Source of the DNA: Ilyobacter_A sp963668015
GTDB taxonomy: Bacteria; Fusobacteriota; Fusobacteriia; Fusobacteriales; Fusobacteriaceae
NCBI GenBank assembly: GCA_963668015.2
Contig: CAXXCR010000001.1
Span: 1 to 64,000 of the forward strand
Length of the DNA: 64,000 nucleotides
Reading direction: 5' to 3'
Part shown: in pieces, positions 34,061 through 43,434 of the stretch
How the letters are laid out: every line of letters begins with the position of its first letter
Numbering within the stretch: the stretch's first letter is position 1
The notes under the pieces: model-generated
What the model was told of the DNA's origin: nothing
The model's database searches: none
Seen by the model: the letters and a program-made list of their open reading frames with translations, nothing else
Translations under genes and position numbers: made by a program

Positions 34061-35025
34061 GTCTTGTCACCTCTATTCTTCCTAATTAGTTCGAAATCGT
34101 ATGTTACGCTTACCTTACCAGATACTGGCAGGCCATTCTGATAAATAAATATCTTCCAAGTTTTGGCAACTTCTGTAACTGCCCTGTCCAGCACAGGATA
34201 ACCACTTTTTTCTATTCTTGCTTTTCTTACACTGCCACTTTCGTCCACATCTAAAATAACCACAACCTTTCCCTTCATTCCCTTTTTTTCAGCTTCTAAA
34301 GGATACCTAGGTTCTTGATTGCTTTTGGACCAAATTGGAATTAACCCCTCTTCTAATGTACCCAGTCTGAATCCTTCCGGCAAATTAGTGCTTGTTCCGC
34401 TTTCGTCCTTAAACGTAACCCACTTCAATTCTTCGCCGTCACTTTCTGTTTCTACACTGTAATTTTCTTTGAATACCTCGTTTTTTAAGGTTGGAACTAC
34501 CTCTTTTACCTCGCTTATTTCTCTCTCTAATGCATCAGAAACTGAATATTCTTTAGCTGTAAACTCTTCAGTATCAGTCTTACTGTAAACTCCTCGAATC
34601 TCTTTTTTCTTTACTTCATGGTTTGAGATTTTTTCTGAAGTCAGAAGATCAAAATCTGGATTTTCGATTACCAAATCCTCAATATTTATTTCCTCTTTAA
34701 AATTTAACACGTTTTCACCTTTTTTTTCAACCTCTTTTTGAATTTTTCTCTCTTTTACCTCTGTTTTTTTTATTTTTTCAAGAAGTTTAGCTGCAGTTTC
34801 TTTCGGTATTTCCCTCTGTTCGTCAATATCTTCATTCTTTAAATCTCTTGTTTTGGGTTTTTCATATGAAAAATTATTTAAATTAATCCCGATTTTCAAT
34901 TGCTGTACTTTTTCTTCCTTTTCCAGAACAAGGTCTTTAAAACCAGGTAATAAAAGTATCAAAGCTAAATGAATTACCAAACTGGCAAAAAGTATTATGG
35001 CAAAGTTTTTTTCCTCACTGTGCAT
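34057..35025 (-). CDS. TonB family energy-transducing protein
   Basis: The 322-residue protein has a short cytoplasmic tail, a membrane anchor (FAIILFASLVIHLALILLLP, about residues 8-27), a long charged Lys/Glu-rich periplasmic linker (about 40-220), and a C-terminal TonB domain with EPRYPLEAEKKGMKGKVVVI and VRKARIEKSGYPVLDRAV. The anchor keeps the His found in the SHLS-type motif (VIHLAL). TonB couples the ExbBD proton motor to outer-membrane receptors. The linker is Glu/Lys-rich, not Pro-rich as in E. coli. It follows exbD by 8 bases and overlaps the NtrC-like gene. No TonB-dependent receptor is in the window. Confidence 0.92.
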   Translation of the reverse strand: MHSEEKNFAIILFASLVIHLALILLLPGFKDLVLEKEEKVQQLKIGINLNNFSYEKPKTRDLKNEDIDEQREIPKETAAKLLEKIKKTEVKERKIQKEVEKKGENVLNFKEEINIEDLVIENPDFDLLTSEKISNHEVKKKEIRGVYSKTDTEEFTAKEYSVSDALEREISEVKEVVPTLKNEVFKENYSVETESDGEELKWVTFKDESGTSTNLPEGFRLGTLEEGLIPIWSKSNQEPRYPLEAEKKGMKGKVVVILDVDESGSVRKARIEKSGYPVLDRAVTEVAKTWKIFIYQNGLPVSGKVSVTYDFELIRKNRGDKT

Positions 35026-35033
35026 GGCAGCAC

Positions 35034-35477
35034 CTACTCTTCCATTGGAGCTGCATCTATATTTAGAGAATCGGCCCCTGCTTCTTTTGAAAGTGTCATC
35101 AACTTTACTATACTTCCATAATCTAGTTTTTTGTCAGCACTTATTATTACCTCTTTTTTTTCACTTTTAGAAAGTCCGTTTTCCAGAACCGATCTCAGGT
35201 TTTCAAAATCAGTTTTAATGCTTTCCTTCTTTTCATTTTTAAAATCTAGATTTACAAATATGTCCCCCTCTAAATTCATCAATACCTGCAAACTCTCCAC
35301 CTCAGCCTTATTTTGAATGCTTGACTGCGGAAGTTCTATATTTAGTCCGCTGTTCACATCTTTAAAGGTTGTTGCAACCATGAAAAATATAAGCAGTAGA
35401 AATACGACATCTATCAAAGGGGTCAGTTCTAATATAAGGTTATTATTTCTCCTTCTGATTATCTTTCTGGTCCTCAT
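35034..35477 (-). CDS. exbD: Biopolymer transport protein ExbD/TolR
   Basis: The 147-residue protein has one N-terminal membrane helix with the essential proton-carrying Asp (LELTPLIDVVFLLLIFFMVA, Asp about residue 23) and a periplasmic ExbD domain (VIISADKKLDYGSIVKLM). With ExbB it forms the proton channel that drives TonB. It lies 8 bases after exbB. TolR function is possible but no tolA/tolB/pal is nearby, and tonB follows directly. Confidence 0.94.
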   Translation of the reverse strand: MRTRKIIRRRNNNLILELTPLIDVVFLLLIFFMVATTFKDVNSGLNIELPQSSIQNKAEVESLQVLMNLEGDIFVNLDFKNEKKESIKTDFENLRSVLENGLSKSEKKEVIISADKKLDYGSIVKLMTLSKEAGADSLNIDAAPMEE

Positions 35478-35485
35478 AGTTGTTC

Positions 35486-36100
35486 CTACTTTCTAAGTAA
35501 ATTGATAAATTCAACACTAGATTTTTCCATCTCATTTACAATGCTGTCTATTTTTTTATTAAAATAATTGTAGAATATTAAAGCCGGTATAGCTACAGAC
35601 AACCCTGCTGCCGTTGTGATAAGGGCCTGTGATATCCCCTCAGCCAGCAGTTCAGGTGTTCCTGTCCCAGCTTCAGAGATTACCCTGAAAGCCTTTATCA
35701 TGCCTGATACAGTCCCCAAAAGACCTACAAGTGGTGTTACGTGTGCTGTAACCCCAAGCAGCCACATAAATTTTTCCAATCTTGGCAGCTGTGATAAAGC
35801 TACCTCTCTTGATTTTTCCTCCAGGTATGCCAGGTCTGCTGGACTTGAAAAATCCGTCTCACTTATCAGTTCCTTTAAAACCTTTGAGCTTGAATTATCA
35901 TAAAGCTCACATAGCTCTATAGCGCCTTCCTTGTCTTTATTCTCAAGGCATTTTTCTATCTCATATTTTACTGCCCCCATGTCACCTTTTTCAGATATGA
36001 AAAAGTAAATCAGTCTTTCTATTATAACGGCAGCTCCCATTACTGATAAAATCAGTATTATATACATAAGCGGACCACCACTTTTGAATATCTCTAGCAT
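35486..36100 (-). CDS. exbB: MotA/TolQ/ExbB proton channel family protein
   Basis: The 204-residue protein has three membrane helices: GGPLMYIILILSVMGAAVII, PLVGLLGTVSGMIKAFRVIS (with the conserved Gly/Thr-rich proton path), and GISQALITTAAGLSVAIPAL. These are the ExbB/TolQ signatures. I chose the ATG at 36100 after AGGAGG; an upstream start adds ten untypical residues. It forms the pentameric stator around ExbD. It follows a small membrane protein gene and precedes exbD. Confidence 0.93.
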   Translation of the reverse strand: MLEIFKSGGPLMYIILILSVMGAAVIIERLIYFFISEKGDMGAVKYEIEKCLENKDKEGAIELCELYDNSSSKVLKELISETDFSSPADLAYLEEKSREVALSQLPRLEKFMWLLGVTAHVTPLVGLLGTVSGMIKAFRVISEAGTGTPELLAEGISQALITTAAGLSVAIPALIFYNYFNKKIDSIVNEMEKSSVEFINLLRK

Positions 36101-36148
36101 CTCTTCCTCCTTGTTCAACGAATAAATCATTAATATGCACTGGGCCGC

Positions 36149-36529
36149 TTATAGCGCCGATGCTCCTGCTACAATTGCTATCCCTATCAGTATATATTTC
36201 CACAAGCTTCTAGCCTTGGGATCGTTTAAATCTGTGGCTATATCTTCATTTAAATTATCTTCTACATCCACGCCCACATCGCTCAATTCGTCGCCGACAA
36301 GCTTCATATCCTTGAGCTTGTCCTTTTCACTGCTTTCCCCTATTCCGCTTCCAAGTTTTTCGAATTCTACATCTCCCAGTTCGTTCTGTACAGGTGTTAT
36401 CTTTGAACCGTCGTCATATATCTCCTTGTTAATTCCCTTTATCTCTTTTTTTATTTCCAAAGTATCCTCTTCGGCAAAACTCAACAAACTAAATATCAAT
36501 ACGCAAAATATTATCAAAATCCTCTTCAT
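36149..36529 (-). CDS. Small exported protein with C-terminal membrane helix, operon-specific
   Basis: The 126-residue protein begins with a signal peptide or anchor (RILIIFCVLIFSLLSFAEE), has a strongly acidic central part (about residues 22-105, rich in Asp/Glu/Lys, with DELSDVGVDVEDNLNEDIAT), and ends with a hydrophobic helix (LWKYILIGIAIVAGASAL) just before the stop. No known family is recognised. It sits between the TPR protein and ExbB, 12 bases after the former. Its position suggests a periplasmic tether or link between the TPR protein and the proton motor; this is inference. Confidence 0.7.
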   Translation of the reverse strand: MKRILIIFCVLIFSLLSFAEEDTLEIKKEIKGINKEIYDDGSKITPVQNELGDVEFEKLGSGIGESSEKDKLKDMKLVGDELSDVGVDVEDNLNEDIATDLNDPKARSLWKYILIGIAIVAGASAL

Positions 36530-36541
36530 TTCACCCTCCTG

Positions 36542-39373
36542 TTAATTTGAAAAATATTTCTTAAATTGTTCTGCTTCATTTACGTCAATTTTTTTTAGTT
36601 CAGAATAATAATTTTGGGCGATATCCCTCTTGTCCTGTTTTAAATAAGCCGCCAATATTTTCTTTATAAAATAGCTGTAATATTTAGAGTTGTTATAGTC
36701 TTCGTAGAGTTCTAAGTACATCTTCAAACTCTTGTCTTCCTCGTTTTGAATCTCGTATATTTTAGCTATTCTTATCATAGCTGTTTCTCTGAGCTTACTG
36801 TTCTCATATAAAACCCTGATTTTCATAAACGCTTTTAAAGAATCCACATAATTTTTATTTCTAAAATGTATCTCACCCATTTTAAAAATCGCCTTGTCTT
36901 TCACTGCACTGGAATCAAATTCTGAAACCTGTCCATAGTACGCTAGGGCTTTCTCCGTATTTTTCTGTTTTTCATAGTACTCTCCAAGTTCAAAGTTCGC
37001 CCTGTCTCCATAATTTTTATCTTTTTTCAATTTTTCATAAATATTCAACGCTTCAGCCGTTTTACCCTGCTTTTCATATGCATTAGCTTTCCACAATTGG
37101 GCTTTCTTTTCATCTCTCAGCTCACCAGCCCATTTAATCGATTTTGAATATTCTCCCATATCATAATAGGTCGTCATCAGTTTTTCAGCGGTTTTTTGAC
37201 CCAGGTTGAACTCTTTTGTACTTTTATACAATTCCTCATATTCTGAAACTGCTTTTGTATTTTGATTTTTAGCTATGTAAATCTCACCTTTTATATATGC
37301 TATATCCTTGTTGTACTCACTTTCAGGGAATTTTTCTTTAAATTCATCTGCTCTTTTAAATGCCTCAGCAAAATTCCCCAGATAATACTCTATGTTTATT
37401 ATCCAGTACAACGAATCCTCTGCATACTCGCTGTTTTTAGCTATAAGTTGGCCATAGTGCTCTTTGGATTTGTCGTAATCCTCTTCATTATAGTATGTTT
37501 CCGCAATTTGAAACTCTCCGTAATCCGCCCACTTAGGACTGTCCAAGAATTTTTTGTAAATGGATCTTGCATTTTTGTATGAGCCCATTTTAAAGTAAGC
37601 TACCGCCATCATATCATTCGCTTCATATGTTCGTTTTTTATAATTATTAAGGTATTTCTCACCGTAATCAATTGCTTTTTCATATTTTTCCCACGCGAGA
37701 TAGTTTTTTATGAGCCTGAAACTTGCTTTTTCCTTTTCGTCTCTTGTGGCTTTAGAAGAGCTTGTGACCCATAGCAGGGCTTTCTCAGCCTGCTGGTACT
37801 CGTTTATACCTAGGTATGCTGTCCCTTTAAGGTATATATTCTTCACGCTTGGTTCAGCTTTTTCCAGATAAGTCAAAAGTTTATTATATTTACCCTGCTT
37901 GGATAGCGTCATTATCATACTGTTTAGTACTTTTTCATCAAAATTTTCGTCCAAGTAAGCCTCATATAATTTTTCTGAATTATTATATTGACCAAGTTCG
38001 AAATAGGCGTTACCTATAAGCAGGTGAATGTTTTTACTGTACTTAATATCTTTTGGGTATTTTTTCTCATAGGTGTCGAAATTTTTCCTTAGTTCATCCA
38101 TCTTTTTCAGTTTAGAGTTTACAAGAATTAACTTATAAAGATTTTTCTTGGTTTTTTCTTCTGAGTAAGCCTTCTCAAAATACCTTTTTGCGGTACCATA
38201 TCTTCCTACTTCGTACGCTGAAGTAGCTACGAAAGTTTCTATATTCTTTAAATAATCATCTTTTATATCAAGTTTTTCAAAGTTACTTAGAAGAGCCAGT
38301 ACATCTTTATATTTCTTACTGTTGTAGAGTATATAGGAACTGTAATAATAATACTCCGAATCATACTTTGTACTCTTTAACTTTCTAAACTGTTCTAGAG
38401 CTTCTTGGTTTTTATCCTGTTTCAGCAGTGTCTGTGCATAACCATATACTATTTCGGCTCCGCTGTCTTTTTCTGCTAAAACACTGTAGTATTTCTCGGC
38501 ATCAGAGTAATTTTCTTCTGAAAAATAAAGTTTTGCCATCTCCAGGTATCCCTGTTTTTCGTATTCCGTCCCTTTTAATTTCTCGAAATAATCTGAGTAT
38601 TTTTCACTTTGTTTCTGGGTAACATACAGTTTAAATAATTGGTATTTAGCGTCATCGCTATATTCACTTTTAGGGTGCTTCTCTTCTACTGTTTTAAAAT
38701 AATTTTCCGCAACCGAAGTGTCACTTATTTTAAAGTGAGAACTTCCAAGTATATAGTTTATCAGAGCTAAGTTTTTATCTTGGTTTTCAGCCCTTGAAGT
38801 ATACTCCTCTCCGAATACTATGCTTTTCAAATACTCGCTTTCTTTATAAGAAGTCAGTGAAAGGTATAAAAGCCCCTCCAGATAGTAGTCGCTATCAAAT
38901 TTGAGTAGCCTTCTAAAATAAACCTGTGCCGTATTATAATCTTCTTTATCATAAAATGCTTTCCCCAATTGGAAAAAAGCCATATATTTTTTTTCTGAAA
39001 CTATATAATCTGCATATGTTTTAGCTTCCTCAAATTCACCCAGTTCAATGTCCGTTCTAATGAGGTTGTATATTCCTTCCTGCCTTTCATCCTCTTTCAG
39101 ATTCTGCCCCTTTAAATACTCCTTGAAATATTTTCTGGACTCCGCATAATTTTTGTCCAAATAGTAAATTTTCGCGAGACGATCCAAGGCTATGGGATAG
39201 TATTTCTTTGAGCTTTGATACTTACCTAAAAAATCCAACAGTTCTTCTTTGGCTATATCATACTCTTTATTCTGTACAAGCTGGTCAATATATCTCATAT
39301 CACCCCATGCGCTAGAATATGCTGCAGTGGATAGTGCTAATAATATCGAAGCTATTAGTATTTTTTTCTTCAT
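36542..39373 (-). CDS. Large secreted tetratricopeptide-repeat protein
   Basis: The 943-residue protein has a cleavable signal peptide (KKKILIASILLALSTAAYSS) and then consists almost wholly of TPR repeats, over twenty, for example DRLAKIYYLDKNYAESRKYF, AKLYFSEENYSDAEKYYSVL and GEYYEKQKNTEKALAYYGQV. It should lie in the periplasm as a long superhelical scaffold, by analogy with BamD/YbgF-type repeats. There is no lipobox or membrane helix after the signal. It heads the ExbB-ExbD-TonB gene group and is 34 bases after the DUF116 gene. Similar TPR-ExbBD-TonB groups occur in Fusobacteria by my recollection, but the role is unknown. Confidence 0.88.
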   Translation of the reverse strand: MKKKILIASILLALSTAAYSSAWGDMRYIDQLVQNKEYDIAKEELLDFLGKYQSSKKYYPIALDRLAKIYYLDKNYAESRKYFKEYLKGQNLKEDERQEGIYNLIRTDIELGEFEEAKTYADYIVSEKKYMAFFQLGKAFYDKEDYNTAQVYFRRLLKFDSDYYLEGLLYLSLTSYKESEYLKSIVFGEEYTSRAENQDKNLALINYILGSSHFKISDTSVAENYFKTVEEKHPKSEYSDDAKYQLFKLYVTQKQSEKYSDYFEKLKGTEYEKQGYLEMAKLYFSEENYSDAEKYYSVLAEKDSGAEIVYGYAQTLLKQDKNQEALEQFRKLKSTKYDSEYYYYSSYILYNSKKYKDVLALLSNFEKLDIKDDYLKNIETFVATSAYEVGRYGTAKRYFEKAYSEEKTKKNLYKLILVNSKLKKMDELRKNFDTYEKKYPKDIKYSKNIHLLIGNAYFELGQYNNSEKLYEAYLDENFDEKVLNSMIMTLSKQGKYNKLLTYLEKAEPSVKNIYLKGTAYLGINEYQQAEKALLWVTSSSKATRDEKEKASFRLIKNYLAWEKYEKAIDYGEKYLNNYKKRTYEANDMMAVAYFKMGSYKNARSIYKKFLDSPKWADYGEFQIAETYYNEEDYDKSKEHYGQLIAKNSEYAEDSLYWIINIEYYLGNFAEAFKRADEFKEKFPESEYNKDIAYIKGEIYIAKNQNTKAVSEYEELYKSTKEFNLGQKTAEKLMTTYYDMGEYSKSIKWAGELRDEKKAQLWKANAYEKQGKTAEALNIYEKLKKDKNYGDRANFELGEYYEKQKNTEKALAYYGQVSEFDSSAVKDKAIFKMGEIHFRNKNYVDSLKAFMKIRVLYENSKLRETAMIRIAKIYEIQNEEDKSLKMYLELYEDYNNSKYYSYFIKKILAAYLKQDKRDIAQNYYSELKKIDVNEAEQFKKYFSN

Positions 39374-39407
39374 AATTTAACCTAGACTTACTAGGTGTCA
39401 CCACCTT

Positions 39408-39935
39408 TCATATTGTTTTAAGTTCATTTAAAACTTTTTTTATCTCGTCTACATCTACATTAGTGCTGACACAAGGCCCATTAGGTTTCTCATTGAATAC
39501 CCCGTAAACAGGCATAGGAAAAGCATCGCAGATGCCGGATACCAAGTCTCTTTCGCAGGCAACTGCTATTACGCAGTCAGGCCTGCTCTCTTTTAAATGC
39601 TTTCTTGCAAGAGTCCCTCCTGTAGCCACCTTTATATCCAAGCTGTCGATGTTACCCAAATTCAGTATCTCGCCTATACTACACTTCCCACAAAATCTGC
39701 AGTTATCAACAACCGATGTTATTCTATGTGTACAGTCATAATTCTGTAAACAATGCGGCAGCAGTATGCATATTTTACCCGCTCCTCTTTTGACCCTGTT
39801 TTTTACAATATAGTTATTAAATTTTAAAAAAAACTTAGAAATTTTCTTTCCTTTATTAAGCTTTGAAAAAATTATACATAAAAAATACAACATTATATAT
39901 ATCGTTCTTAATAAAAACAACTTAATTTTATTCAT
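39408..39935 (-). CDS. DUF116 domain-containing protein
   Basis: The 175-residue protein has an N-terminal hydrophobic segment (LLRTIYIMLYFLCIIFSKL), then the DUF116 domain with cysteines in LLPHCLQNYDC, DNCRFCGKC, and VIAVACERDLVSGICDAFP. Seven or more conserved cysteines suggest an iron-sulfur or zinc site. The family is of unknown function. The ATG at 39935 follows AAGGTG. A strong promoter lies just upstream, so this gene is the first of the operon that continues with the TPR protein and TonB system. Confidence 0.86.
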   Translation of the reverse strand: MNKIKLFLLRTIYIMLYFLCIIFSKLNKGKKISKFFLKFNNYIVKNRVKRGAGKICILLPHCLQNYDCTHRITSVVDNCRFCGKCSIGEILNLGNIDSLDIKVATGGTLARKHLKESRPDCVIAVACERDLVSGICDAFPMPVYGVFNEKPNGPCVSTNVDVDEIKKVLNELKTI

Positions 39936-39970
39936 GTGATACACCTTTTTACACCTTATTTTTTCCTATA

Positions 39971-39999
39971 ATTATAGCATATTCCCAAATATAATTCAA
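39971..39999 (-). promoter_or_regulatory. Strong sigma-70 promoter of the DUF116-TPR-ExbBD-TonB-NtrC-like operon
   Basis: On the minus strand TTGAAT and a perfect TATAAT are separated by 17 bases, with TGC directly before the -10 (extended -10). It lies 36 bases before the DUF116 ATG. Confidence 0.78.
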
Positions 40000-40009
40000 T
40001 TTCAATCAA

Positions 40010-40038
40010 CAAAAATAAGCCTGTAAGGACAGGCTTAT
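40010..40038 (-). terminator. Terminator of glgB
   Basis: On the minus strand a 10-bp stem ATAAGCCTGT/ACAGGCTTAT closes a CCTT loop and is followed by TTTTG, just past the glgB stop. Confidence 0.8.
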
Positions 40039-40042
40039 CAGG

Positions 40043-42261
40043 TTATTTTTTTAATTTAAAATATACTCCCGAAAGTGGTGGGATACTCATGCTAATTGAG
40101 TGCTCTCTACCATGAGAAAGTACTTTTTCTGATTGTATACCGCCTAGGTTCCCTATGTTAGATCCTCCAAATTCAGAAGCATCTGAATTTAATATTTCTT
40201 CATAGTATCCAGGCTTAGGTACTCCTATTCTGTAGTTGTCGTGAACATTAGGTGTGAAATTGAATACGCATACCATTACTTCATCTTCGTTCTTAGATTT
40301 TCTTACAAAACTCAGGATACTGTTATCTCCATCATGGAAATCTATCCACTCAAAGCCATCTGCACTAAAATCTATCTCCCAAAATGCTTTATTATCACCA
40401 TATATCTTATTAAGGGTTTTCATATATCCATGCATTTTAGAATTTTTCTGATTTTCTAAAAGATGCCAGTCCAAGCTTTGATTGCAGTTCCATTCCTGCC
40501 ACTGACCAAACTCTCCACCCATAAATATCAAATTCTTTCCTGGGTGGGCATACATATACGAGTAAAATAGTCTCAAATTAGCAAACTTCTGCCACACATC
40601 TCCAGGCATTTTATCTAACATTGACTTCTTTCCATATACTACTTCATCGTGCGATAGTACAAGTTGGAAGTTTTCAGAAAATGCGTACACCATAGAAAAC
40701 GTAAGACTGCCTTGGTGGTATTTCCTATATATTGAGTCTTTTTCTATATATTCAAGAGAATCGTTCATCCATCCCATATTCCACTTCAAAGAGAATCCAA
40801 GACCACCTAGATATGGAGGAACTGTTACTCCTGGGAATGCAGTAGATTCTTCCGCTATAGTAAGTATCCCTGGATAGTAGTGATGGCTGATAGAATTAAA
40901 GTATTTCAAAAATTCTATCGCTTCTAAATTTTCTCTACCACCGTATTTATTTGGTATCCACTCTCCCTTCATTTCTAGAGTAGTCCAAGTAGAGCATCGA
41001 TGCAACTGCATCAACTCTAAATCCATCTACATGATACTTATCCATCCAGAAAAGAGCATTTGAGATTAAGAAGTTTTTTACCTCATTCCTTCCATAATTA
41101 AATATGTTAGGTACCCCAGTCCATATGCTCGCCCTGCTTCGGATCTTCATGTTCATACAGTGATGACCCGTCAAACTTTCCAAGACTGTGGTCATCCTTA
41201 GGGAAGTGGCCCGGCACCCAATCTATAATAACTCCTATATTTTTTTGGTGGAACTTATCAATTAGATCCATCAAGCCTTCCGGCTTCCCAAACCTACTGT
41301 TTGCAGCAAAATATCCCGTTACTTGGTATCCCCAAGATTCATCAAGCGGATGTTCCGACACCGGCATAAGCTCTACATGGGTAAAATTATTTTCAGCCAC
41401 ATAAGTAACCAGCTTGTCCGCAAGCTCTTCATATGTCAAAAATTTATTTTCCTCTTTTCTCATCCACGAACCTAAATGAACTTCATACGTAGACATAGGT
41501 CTTTCAAGCCAGTTAGTCTGCTTTCTCTTGTTCATCCACTCACTATCGTTCCACTTATACTTATCTACGTTATAAACTACAGAAGCATTCGCAGGCCTGA
41601 TTTCACTGTAATAAGCATATGGATCCGACTTTAACATAATATTATTATTTTTAGTTTTTATCTCAAATCTATATATGTCTCCTTCATGTAAGCCAGGTAT
41701 AAATATCTCCCAGACTCCAGAGGCTCCCAGAGTCCTCATTTGATGAACCCTTCCATCCCAATTGTTAAAACTCCCTACAACGCTTACTCTTTTGGCCTCA
41801 GGAGCCCATACAGCGAAATGGACACCATCAACACCACCGTGTTTTACAACACTAGAACCCATTTTTTCATATACCCGATGGTTGTTACCTTCATTAAATA
41901 AATGTAAGTCATACTCTGTCAACACCGGTAAGAAAGAATAAGGATCCTTTGTTCTGTATTCTCCCCCCTCATAGTATTTTGAGTATAAAATCGTATTCAA
42001 AGACTTCCTTCCCTGGTATAACTTCTTCAAATAGTCCATGCTCATGGATCTTGGTCAATTTAATATCCTGTTTTAAGCTTTTAGAAGTGAGTACAGCCTC
42101 TTTGACATTTGGATTAAATAACCTTACCACCAATTCTTTATTGGAAATTTTATGCATCCAAGAATTGAAAATGGATCTGCTACCTCGGAATTTATTATCC
42201 TCGATATCTCTTCCTCCGATAAAATAGTCTTTACTTTGTTTTTTGCATCTTTCTTCAACAC
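40043..42261 (-). CDS. glgB: 1,4-alpha-glucan branching enzyme GlgB, four frameshifts
   Basis: GlgB makes alpha-1,6 branches in glycogen. The start is GTG (42261) after a G7 run; it reads LKKDAKNKVKTILSEEE. A CBM48 module (FAVWAPEAKRVSVVGSFNNW) precedes the GH13 barrel: HVELMPVSEHPLDESWGYQ, nucleophile in GFRVDAVASMLYLDY, acid in IAEESTAFPGVT, and third acid in VLSHDEVVYGKKSM. Breaks occur near 42155, 42000, 41115 (GGGG) and 40990 (AAGGG); each is bridged by matching homologous sequence. The total is about 739 residues, a full-length enzyme. It follows dnaN on the same strand; the partner glgP is 7.7 kb upstream. Confidence 0.9.
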
Positions 42262-42302
42262 AATACAACCCCCCCCTGTTTAAGTATTACTTGATTTAGT
42301 CT

Positions 42303-43416
42303 TCACCGCAATGCCAAAGGCATTGCAAGATATATAAATTTTTCATTACCTTCGTTTTTTTACTTGTACTGCGCTACTAGAACTCAAAAGATCTATTATA
42401 GTAGTTTTTTCTTTGTCTAGACAATGGAGATAATCCAGTAAAAATTTAACATTTAATGATATCTTAAGATCTTCCCCGGATTTATCTATTCCGATTTTCT
42501 CGCTTATTTTAGCAGTTTCAGAAATACCATTTATTTCGAGAAACTTATCTTTAAACTCAAAAGTGGCGCTATATTTAGACTCAGCATTATTTTTTAACGA
42601 ATATTATTACCCTTTTCAACACCTTCATAAATTTATCAGTGTCAAGCTTTGCCTGTTTATCATACTCAATAGATTCTAGTATACCTTGATAATCTGGAAA
42701 ACTCAAGTCAATTAAACGACTTAATATTTCAGTTTCGCCTATTTTAAATAAAATTTGATTTTCAATAAACTTTAAATAAAAAACATCATCTTTTTCACCT
42801 TTTAAAAATTTTTATAACAGCATCAACTGTGTTTAAAGGTATGCTTACACTTTTACCTACTGTATTCTCTATATTCTCCTCTAGATACACTAGACGGTAA
42901 GTATCTGTTGATATCATTTTTAGCTTATCTTTAGAAAATTCCAATCTCACACAATTAATTGCCCAAGTTATCGCTTGATGCAGCAGCTGAAAATTTAGTC
43001 TTTTCAAGCATTTCCACAAAGTCACTGGTTTTTAGTTCTACAAATTCACCATCTGCAATATCTTTTGTTTTTGGAAATTCTTCTGGGTCGAGTATTGAGA
43101 ACTCCGATGCAGAATCGCTAGTTTCAATTATCAATCTCCCATTATCTTCTACAAGCTGTATACTTTCATCCCCTATTTCTTTAAGGTACTCCTCTATAAG
43201 TTGATGTGAGAATACTATTTTCCCATCCTGGCTTACTTCCCCATTTACAAAAGTGGTGATTGTAAGCTCTAAATTTGTACCCTTTAAAATTATATCTCCG
43301 TTGTTCGCTTCCAAATAAGCACAAGATATAATTGGTCTTATTTTATTCTCATTAATAGCTTTCTCCACAGTTCTTAAACCCTTTAAAAACTCTTGTCTAT
43401 TTACTTTTATAATCAA
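42303..43416 (-). CDS. dnaN: DNA polymerase III beta sliding clamp DnaN, four frameshifts
   Basis: The protein forms the ring clamp for replication. The first 150 residues are intact: NRQEFLKGLRTVEKAINENK, then RPIISCAYLEANNGDIILKG. Breaks occur near 42960 (GGG), 42800 (T and A runs), 42605 (A6) and 42355 (A7). Between them the clamp continues (TYRLVYLEENIENTVGKSVS; SRLIDLSFPDYQGILESIEY; GEDLKISLNVKFLLDYLHCL). It ends KFIYLAMPLALR, the typical C-terminus. The total is about 371 residues. It starts at TTG after AGGAGG. It follows a sigma-factor gene rather than dnaA, so it is away from the usual dnaA-dnaN setting. A short hairpin (42308-42326) lies within the last codons. Confidence 0.88.
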
Positions 43417-43434
43417 AGCGGTTTTCCTCCTAAA

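Noticed and set aside
35034..36100. TolQ/TolR of a Tol-Pal system
   Set aside because: tolA, tolB and pal are absent and a TonB gene follows directly, so ExbB/ExbD is the better name.
42308..42326. Hairpin GCAATGCC/GGCATTGC at the end of dnaN as a terminator
   Set aside because: It falls inside the last codons of dnaN and has no T run after it; recorded only as a possible mRNA structure.
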